A stretch of 64,000 nucleotides of DNA. It comes from Pollenia angustigena. Lineage: Eukaryota > Arthropoda > Insecta > Diptera > Polleniidae. Each line of letters starts with the position of its first letter. Positions within the stretch are counted from its first letter, which is position 1. The notes under the pieces are model-generated. The model had not been told where the DNA came from and did not search any database. It saw only the letters and a list, made by a program, of their open reading frames with translations. The stretch covers positions 247,468,830 through 247,532,829 of the forward strand of contig OV884057.1 of NCBI GenBank assembly GCA_930367215.1, read 5' to 3'. Below are positions 57,303-64,000 of this stretch, one piece after another. Both the position numbers and the translations under genes were made by a program.

Positions 57303-58397
57303 TATACCCTTCACCACATGTGGCGAATAGGGTATATATAAGTTTGTCATTCCATTTGTAATTTCTAGAATATTGATGTTAGACCCTATAAAGTACATAT
57401 ATTCTGGCTCCATATGAGGAGCGAAGTTGATTTAACAATGCCCGTCTGTTCGTTGAAATGGGTTTTCCGAAGACCCCATATATGATGGGGGCCAGGTTAT
57501 TATATATTTATGTCGCATATGGTCCAGAATTGTTTGCTATTGAAATTCAGCAAGATCGGTCTACAAATGGCTGATATATGAGTAAAAAACCACGACTGCC
57601 TCAAATTTTTTTCTTTAAAGGTCCAATTAGACGTGACATTACCATACCAACACTGTATTACCAAAACGACATAAACATACCATACAAACCAATTTAATTT
57701 TGGTTTCTACGGTCATACAGTTGCTATGGTAATACAGTGTTGGTAGTGTGTTTTTTTTTTGTTGTATTATATTTATTTTTTTTTTCAATATTTCGCTAAC
57801 CTTTGGTTAGTTAGCATCGTCAGGAAATTAAATTTACAAATTTTTATACGAATAACAAAAAACGATAACAAAATTATGAAATTTTTTTTGTCAAATTTGT
57901 AATAAGCAAAATAATCGCTTGCATTAAAAAAATTTTAACGCAGCTGCTAAAAGTGGTATTATCTCATCCTCTCAAATACAACTGGGGTAAGATATGGAAC
58001 ATATTTTTTGTGCAACATATTTATAAAGAAAACGACAACTTAACCAGTGCGAACGGTAGAAAGCATGGAACACTTTTGTCAGAAAATAAATACCCTTAAA
58101 CTTTCCGTTGTTTCTCAGAAATGTTTAATATTTTGCAAGTTATAGAAATTCGCAAATAAATTTCAAAATAAATTGTGGGAATTATTTCTTTTTCATAAAT
58201 TATTTTTATTATGTATGAAAATTAAACATTTTTTGGAATGTGCTTTTTTGAGTCAAATTTTAATAAAGATTAGGCCATAATTTACCATAGGCCCCAAATA
58301 AGGAATTCTAATAATGTTGGATAAACTTAAATAGTCTTACTCTGGCTGGTGGGTATCAAAGAATCGGCATAGCCGAATACAGCAATTTTACTTGCTT
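57303..58397 (-). repeat. Fly repeat R4, copy D, interrupted
   Basis: Minus-strand copy: its 5' end is at 58397 (GCAAGTAAAATTGCTGTATT, GGCTATGCCGATTC) and its 3' end at 57307 (CATGTGGTGAAGGGTATAAA). It contains a 101-bp MITE (57645-57745) and R3-like sequence at 57785-57830 (CAATATTTCGCTAACC). Confidence 0.7.
57645..57745. mobile_element. 101-bp MITE inside R4 copy D
   Basis: TACCAACACTGTATTACCA and its inverse TGGTAATACAGTGTTGGTA are exact 19-bp ends with a short unrelated centre. Confidence 0.8.
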
Positions 58398-59539
58398 CAA
58401 AACCATTTAGAAACTTTATTGCCTTATTGGTATTTTCAAACATTTATTTGGAAATGGTGTAAATAAAATTGTGCACACGTGAGTTTACACAGATTTTTTT
58501 TTATTAAATTCTAAAATAAAAAATTTGTGGTAAAACAGACACAAAAACACAAATTTTTATTTGACATGCGGAAATAAATGAAATTCTTCAATTTCGAAAT
58601 TAGAATATTTTCCAGTACTTCATTAAATCATACATTTTATTTATTCATCAAAGTTATTTGGTGTTTTCACGACAGAGTATGCCATAAAATGTTTTCCATT
58701 TCATTTGGGGACATTTTCACATATGATCTTAAATGTAGATAAGGTAATTCCATGTCAAAACGACCAAGAGTGGGACACGACCCCTTCCGATTTTAATAAA
58801 ATTTGGTGAGAAGGTTCCTCTTATCTTATTAGGAACATATATGAACGAAAAAAATTATGTCATATTCAAAATGTCATAATTTCGCAGAATTAGCCGAATG
58901 TGTTGAGCTTATTTCTTCAATATCTCGAAAACTACTTGACATACGAAGATGATTTTGCTGTAATTTTAAAGAGAATACTTGGGGCAACAAACCGTAAATT
59001 GAAAAAAAAATTTTTTTGGAAAAATGTAATATCTGCAAAATGTTAAATTTTACAAAAACCTATTTTTTTATTTGGCTGATTTTTTTTTTGTATAATACCT
59101 CAGACTGTTCTTTAAAAATCCTGAAACTTTGAAGGAGGTGTTTTTTTTCTTTGTTAAGATATGATTTTTTTCCTTGCGCAACCCTTAATAAAATAATATT
59201 AAAATAGAATTTTAATATTGTAATTTTAAGCAATAAGTACACTGTGCTAGTTGCAAACAACAGACCAGCCGCGCACCTGGCATTTTACCCTAATTGGGGA
59301 CGCTGAATCCAGTGGTGCTTACCGTTTTTTTTAGGTTAGCTCTTGTTTTCAAGATATATCGTTATTTCGAAAATGTAAGAGGTTGCACAGCGCATATTCG
59401 CGTAACTCAAAAACGGTTTAGTTTATTGAAATAACTAAAAAACCGAAATTCGGCAATAAATAATAAAGTGTGGCTGGTCATACATTTGACCCATCTACGA
59501 GCAAAAAGTATATAGTTATACCAAATATATATATCAAAA
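58398..59539. other. Non-coding stretch
   Basis: No supported gene. Minus-strand ORFs at 59.06-59.66 kb have no domain. Confidence 0.45.
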
Positions 59540-60233
59540 ACAAGTAAGAAAGTATAGTCGGTCAAGCCCGACCATATGATACCCAACACCACAGTATTTA
59601 AAAACACATCATGCTTATGTGTCCATATAAATATAGATTTATCTATTTTTATAAACTTCATGAAAATCGGTTTGAAAGTTTGTGAGAGGCAGAAATTGCC
59701 CCCTGCCTCCCCTTGTGGTCCTATTTTGTAAAAACTGTATAGCTAATGTGTCCCTATAGATATGGATCTATCTATGTTTTAAATTTCATTAAAATCGGTT
59801 TGTGAGGCAGAAATTGCCCCTATCTCCCCTCGTGGTCCTATTTTTTAAAAAATGCATACATTTTGTGTCCATATAGATATGGTTCTCTCTATGTTTTAAA
59901 TTTCATTGAAATCGGTTTGATAGTTTCTGAGAGGAAGAAATTTCCCCCTATCTTCCCTCGTGCTCCTACGATTCGGCCCATTTTCAATAGGCAATAAAAA
60001 CCTATGACCCCAATTTCATAAAATTATCTCCAAAATTGCGACCTGTACTTTGCGCACAAGGTTACATGGACAGCCAGCCAGCCAGCCGGACGGACATCGT
60101 TAGTTAGACTCAGAAAGTGATTCTAAGACGATCGGTATACTTTAAGGTGGGTCTAGGACCAATATTTTAAGGCGTTACACACATCAGCACAAATGCATAA
60201 TACCCTCTCCACTATTGTGGTGTGGGTATAATA
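59540..60233 (+). repeat. Fly repeat R4, copy E
   Basis: ACAAGTAAGAAAGTATAGTC, GGTCAAGCCCGACCATATG, internal duplicated ATGTGTCC.TATAGATATGG and AAATTGCCCCC words (three times from 59618), GCCAGCCAGCCAGCCGGACG, and end ATTGTGGTGTGGGTATAATA. Confidence 0.75.
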
Positions 60234-60541
60234 ATGGGTGCCCCTGAATTAATTCTTAGTTTACCTTCGTTTTAACCCACTGTGCGGCGTGGGTTTATAT
60301 CTCCAGTCTCCTCAGACAATTTTTTGTACCTGTAGACAAACATGCGACTAATCTATACTTAAAAAGCGTTATGGTACTCACTATCTGAATAGTCCATGAT
60401 TAAATCTGATAAAGTTTGAAATTATCGTTGCAGAGTAACGCTGTATAGGTGACGATTCGAATATTAAAATGATAGAAAGGCATGTTTAATTCTAGTAAAA
60501 TAATGGGTATGTTTAATGTTGTAACAGTCTTTCTGTCCCTA

Positions 60542-60895
60542 CTAAAGGCTAGTTTACACTATCACACAAGTCTTACGTATTCCATACTACTTTGTGAGAT
60601 AGAAATCTCATCAGTTTTGTTGCGACTGTCATAAAATCTAATTCAACATAACAGTTTCTGTTTACACTATCACACATGATCATGCTTTTTGTTAAAATAC
60701 AACCCTGATCAAATGAAAGTATTAATATTTTGAAAAATTTCAAAAAATGATGAAGTCGTATGGGATATCAAACTGTTTTTCGTAATACTTGTCATTTTCA
60801 TGACACATTGCATTCACACTATCACACTTTCCAATATTACTTGAGTTTTTGACATGTATTAATTACAAAGTATAATAGTGTAAACTAGTCTTCAG
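60542..60895. mobile_element. 354-bp MITE with TA duplication
   Basis: CTAAAGGCTAGTTTACACTA and (inverse right end) CTGAAGACTAGTTTACACTA, bordered by TA (60540-60541, 60896-60897). TTTACACTATCACAC recurs inside at 60659 and, slightly changed, at 60812. Tc1/mariner-type MITE by its TA borders. Confidence 0.82.
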
Positions 60896-60897
60896 TA

Positions 60898-61795
60898 GTT
60901 ACTGATGTTATCCGTTGAAATTCCTTGAAAAATAAAGGTTAGTTCAGTGTCTTATGCATTATTTAGTTTATTGATAAAATCAGTTTCATTAAAAAATATT
61001 TCAAAGTTTTTCATTTCTTTTTTAAATTATTTATTCGAGCTATTTCTCTGAAATTTAAATATTTTTTTTTGAAATCATAAAATTTAACAGAAATTTTTTA
61101 TTTCCCTTCATTCCAAATCAAAATTACTTTTACATTATTAAAATATTTGTAAAAAAATTATTGGCTAAATGAACTTTTGCTTTTCACTCGATTTTAATGT
61201 ACGAGTATTTAGCCCTAATTTTGATTTTCTTGATTTCTTTTTTCATCCAAATTTTGTCTTAATAATAGACAAACATCTTCCGCCTAAGAAAATGTGTTAA
61301 CAATAAGTTTACAAGAAGAAGAAACTATGTAAATATTTTGTATGTGTAGAATAATTAAACAAGCCAAAACTAAAACAATTTATTAAGAAATGTTGTAAAA
61401 TCTTTAGATACAAAAAAAAAAAAAAAAAAAAAAAAATGTACAACAACTTGGTAAATAGTATTTCGTGTTAAATGTCTGGCGCTAATAATAGACATTAACA
61501 AGTAAAAAACTACGAAAAAACGCAGACAAAAAAAATTTTTATAAATTTGTACATTGGGGCAGGGAACTTCGGGAGTAGTTTTTTAGTTTAAAAAAAAAAA
61601 TTTCAAAATAAGTTCTAAATGGTTAATTAAAAAAAAGTTTTTACAGTATGTGTACGAAATGACTTATTTGTAAAGGTATCTTTCAAATTTAATTTTAATT
61701 AAATTTTCCATCTTCGAGTTAATTCAATAAAGAGAATAACCTGTATGAAATCAGTAAACTATTTCTGATATTTTTACCTGAAATTTTCTTTACAC
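60898..61795. other. AT-rich stretch, nothing recognised
   Basis: Includes a run of about 26 A at 61410-61435. Confidence 0.5.
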
Positions 61796-61924
61796 TTGTC
61801 AAATGCAGCAGGCGAATTCACTCGTGTATGTGTGCTGGACCTAATATTCGCCGTCATATCTAAATTTTTTGATTTTCCATTCAGCATCGTCGTTGTGACA
61901 CATACAAACACATTTTCACTTATA

Positions 61925-62682
61925 TCGGGTGATTTTTTAGCTATTAGCTTTTTAGCAACACTGGTTTAAACAGCTGACGCATGTTTCGTGTTTTGGTTCA
62001 CTGTCAAACATCTTCAGTTTGGTCTATAATTTAACCGTGAGACGATTCACAATCGAACAACGCTTGCAAATTATTGAATTTTATTATCAAAATGCGTGCA
62101 TCCAGAAAAAGTCACAGTGTACTTCTTCAAAGACGATGCGAATCGTAACGTAACTGTGAATGGTGAGCACTACCGTGAGATGATATCCAACTTTTTTTGC
62201 CCAAAATGCAAGAGCTTGACTTGCATGACATGTGGATTCAAGAAGACGGTGCCACATGCCACACAGCACGCTTAACAATGGACTTATTGAGAGGCGAGTT
62301 CGGTGAACATTTTATTTCACGTTCGAGACCGATCAATTGGCCGCCTAGATCGTGCGATTTAACGCCTTAGGATATTTTTTGTGGGGCTATGTAAAAGCTC
62401 ATGTCTTTACACACATGCCCGCTTCATTTGACGCATTGGAAGACAACATTGCAGCATTTACTCATGAGATACCGGCCGAAATGTTGGAAAGAGTATGCCA
62501 AAATTGGACTAAGCGGATGGACCATTTGAGGCGCAGTCACGGTCAACATTTGCATGAAATAGTCTTCAAACATTAAATTATATGGACCGTACTATCGATT
62601 CAAATAATGATTTCATGCATTTTTCTGAATTTAATGGGTTTTTTTTTTAAAAAACTTTTATAGCTCTTAAAAAATCACCCAT
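61925..62682 (+). mobile_element. Rosa-like mariner, more strongly deleted (758 bp)
   Basis: TA at 61923-61924 and 62683-62684. Ends TCGGGTGATTTTTTAGC and (inverse right) ATGGGTGATTTTTTAAGAGC, same family as 40252-41143. Confidence 0.87.
62030..62575 (+). pseudogene. Rosa-like mariner transposase remnant
   Basis: The 5' part reads RRFTIEQRLQIIEFYYQNA (from about 62037), then jumps at a CGTGCATCC junction to the region before the first-Asp exit (IQKKSQ..), removing most of the DNA-binding domain and the first Asp. Later blocks are readable across frames: NFFCPKMQELDLHDMWIQED (second Asp block), CDLTP, and from 62352 FLWGYVKAHVFTHMP to NWTKRMDHLRRSHGQHLHEI and the stop at 62576. A base lost in the TPLDYF region shifts the frame there. 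Confidence 0.85.
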
Positions 62683-62736
62683 TACTACCACAATGCTGGA
62701 TGAGGATTTTGATCAGTGTATTTGGGCCTTAAGGCC

Positions 62737-63639
62737 CCCAGCGGGAAAAAGAAGGCCTCTTTACTCCTTCTTTTGGATAAACAAGGCCTGCTCGCTCCAT
62801 TCCATACGCATATCTTTGTGATTGCGGAGTAGGCATTCCGCTCTCGCTTCTTTAGCAGGTACATAAGAATGTTAGCGGGATCAAGAAAAAGCTACTTTTT
62901 TTGCTTTTGCTTGTGAAAAACATAAAATGTTACGCCTTCTCTACTACCTTCTAATATAAGGGAGTGTGGAATAGTGTTGCCAGTGGATTTTTCGAAAAAA
63001 TACCTACAGATGCTAAAAAAATCCGATTTTTCCCTAAACGTTGGAAAAAATTTCTCCTACAAAAATCCCTACTCATTATTGTCATCAAAATAGGAGGAAA
63101 AACAAAACAATTTTGAATATTAAAGCTTTGACAAAAAATAAGTACAAAACTAAAAAAAAAAAAAAATAATAGTACGTATGTATTTTAAATTAAATTAAAT
63201 CTTCCAACATTGAATGGTATCTTAGAAAAAACATATACATACATACGTATTAGTGTCGCTAACTTTTAAGCCACAAACAACTCTGGAAATATATTTTTAG
63301 GCGATTTTAGGAAAAATAAAATATTTTAACCTTTTTGGACATAAAAAATATCACAAAGAAAACGTTTTTTCGACATTTATTTCAGCGATATGACGAAAAA
63401 TCCCTACATTTTGGGTATTATAAAAATTCTGTCCGATTTTCCCTACGCTGCTATTTTAGTATCAAAAATACCTACATGTAGGGATTTTCCCCTACTTCTG
63501 GCAACACTGGTATGGAATTTGTATCTTATTTTTTATACCAAAGAGCCTAGGCCTTCATGAGGCATTCTTTAGCGTTATGTTTTAAGCAGGCCTTTAAAAA
63601 CGCCTGAAGCAAGAAGATCTTCTGAGCTTTCCCGCTGGG
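62737..63639 (-). repeat. Dispersed TIR repeat R2, copy b, interrupted
   Basis: CCCAGCGGGAAA at the left and TTTCCCGCTGGG at the right are inverted 12-bp ends. Same family as 14447-14861, inverse orientation. Split at 62972 by a 538-bp hAT-like insertion that copy a lacks, so copy a serves as the empty site. Confidence 0.82.
62972..63509. mobile_element. hAT-like element (538 bp) inside R2
   Basis: TAGTGTTGCCAG and CTGGCAACACTG ends, and 8-bp flanks GTGTGGAA (62964-62971) and GTATGGAA (63510-63517), one mismatch. Repeated AAATCCCTAC / GTAGGGATTTT and AATACCTACA words on both sides form subterminal repeats. No transposase. Confidence 0.88.
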
Positions 63640-63709
63640 ACTTAACGCCGAATATTACGTCCAGCACACGTACACGAGTGAATTCAGCTGCTGGACAAGC
63701 ATTTGACAA

Positions 63710-64000
63710 ATGTACATATTTGGCCTTTTAGACATCTAAAAGCTGGCATATGCAAAAACAAGCTGCAGTACATAAGCTCATATTTATTAAAGCGCTGCAA
63801 AATCTTAATATCTCTTTGCACATTTTTTAACAAGTAAAACTATTTATGAGCTCAAAGATGAGAAAAACAAAAACAAAAACAAAAAACAAAAAATTGTATG
63901 ACATATTGTAAGTATGTATTATATTATATTTTTAAGAGCTTCAATTTACAACTTTAAGAACTTCTTCTTAATATCTTCAAGAATTCTTTAAGAATTAAAT
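63710..64000. other. Window end, AT-rich
   Basis: AAAACAAAAACAAAAAC run at 63867-63890; nothing else recognised. Confidence 0.45.

Larger units (their letters stand above)
61796..63709. mobile_element. Outer inverted-repeat pair enclosing the right-end nest
   Basis: 61796-61854 (TTGTCAAATGC..GAATTCACTCGTGTATGTGT..GCTGGAC) is the inverse of 63647-63709, about 60 bp with small differences. It encloses a deleted mariner and R2 copy b. Whether it is one element or flanks of a larger R2-type element is open. Confidence 0.6.

Overview
The window looks like transposon-dense, AT-rich, non-coding DNA from a higher fly. I infer a dipteran, possibly a calyptrate, from the repeat content: a Ty3/gypsy element primed by tRNA-Lys, rosa-like DD41D mariners, hAT, piggyBac and Harbinger-like short elements, jockey-type LINE fragments, tRNA-derived SINEs, and a family of fly repeats ending in GGTGGGTATAA. 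The species cannot be named from sequence alone. I found no convincing host gene, exon, tRNA or rRNA. Almost all short open frames are chance ORFs in AT-rich DNA or shadows of transposon genes, so the window is best read as an intergenic region or a very long intron.

Layout. 1-1.3 kb: diverged tandem array. 1.28-8.31 kb: a TA-flanked short inverted-repeat element split by a full-length 6.6 kb Ty3/gypsy retrotransposon with two LTRs that read as identical, a 4-bp ACGT target duplication, PBS, PPT and one gag-pol frame broken by a single in-frame TGA in integrase. 8.8-16 kb: a long foldback, several TIR elements, a mariner relic and two dispersed repeats. 17.9-19.3 kb: a 1.41 kb mariner with both TIRs, a dead transposase and a SINE inserted in it. 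21.4-22.6 kb: two near-perfect 142-bp palindromic elements and a third MITE inside a larger inverted repeat. 22.8-29.4 kb: mariner relic, a repeat with a 153-bp internal tandem array, and two hAT-like elements with 8-bp duplications that carry other repeats. 31-36.3 kb: SINEs, two more 8-bp-TSD elements, a piggyBac MITE and a 135-bp tandem repeat. 36.9-46 kb: a small TIR element, a deleted rosa-type mariner, a Harbinger-like MITE and a palindrome. 46.6-51.5 kb: a LINE remnant (RT, RNase H, zinc knuckle) between roughly 150-bp inverted arms, a second 5'-truncated LINE, and a degenerate piggyBac transposon. 51.5-64 kb: more TIR elements, a jockey fragment, a second deleted mariner and a three-level nest at the right end.

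These genes do not form a pathway. Each transposase, RT or integrase served its own element, and all that I can read are broken. The information here is the insertion history: which element lies in which, target duplications, inverted-repeat architecture and relative ages. I found no previously undescribed cellular system. The most interesting objects are the young gypsy element, the palindromic MITE pair, the LINE fragment held between inverted arms, and the SINE family seen in two nested contexts.
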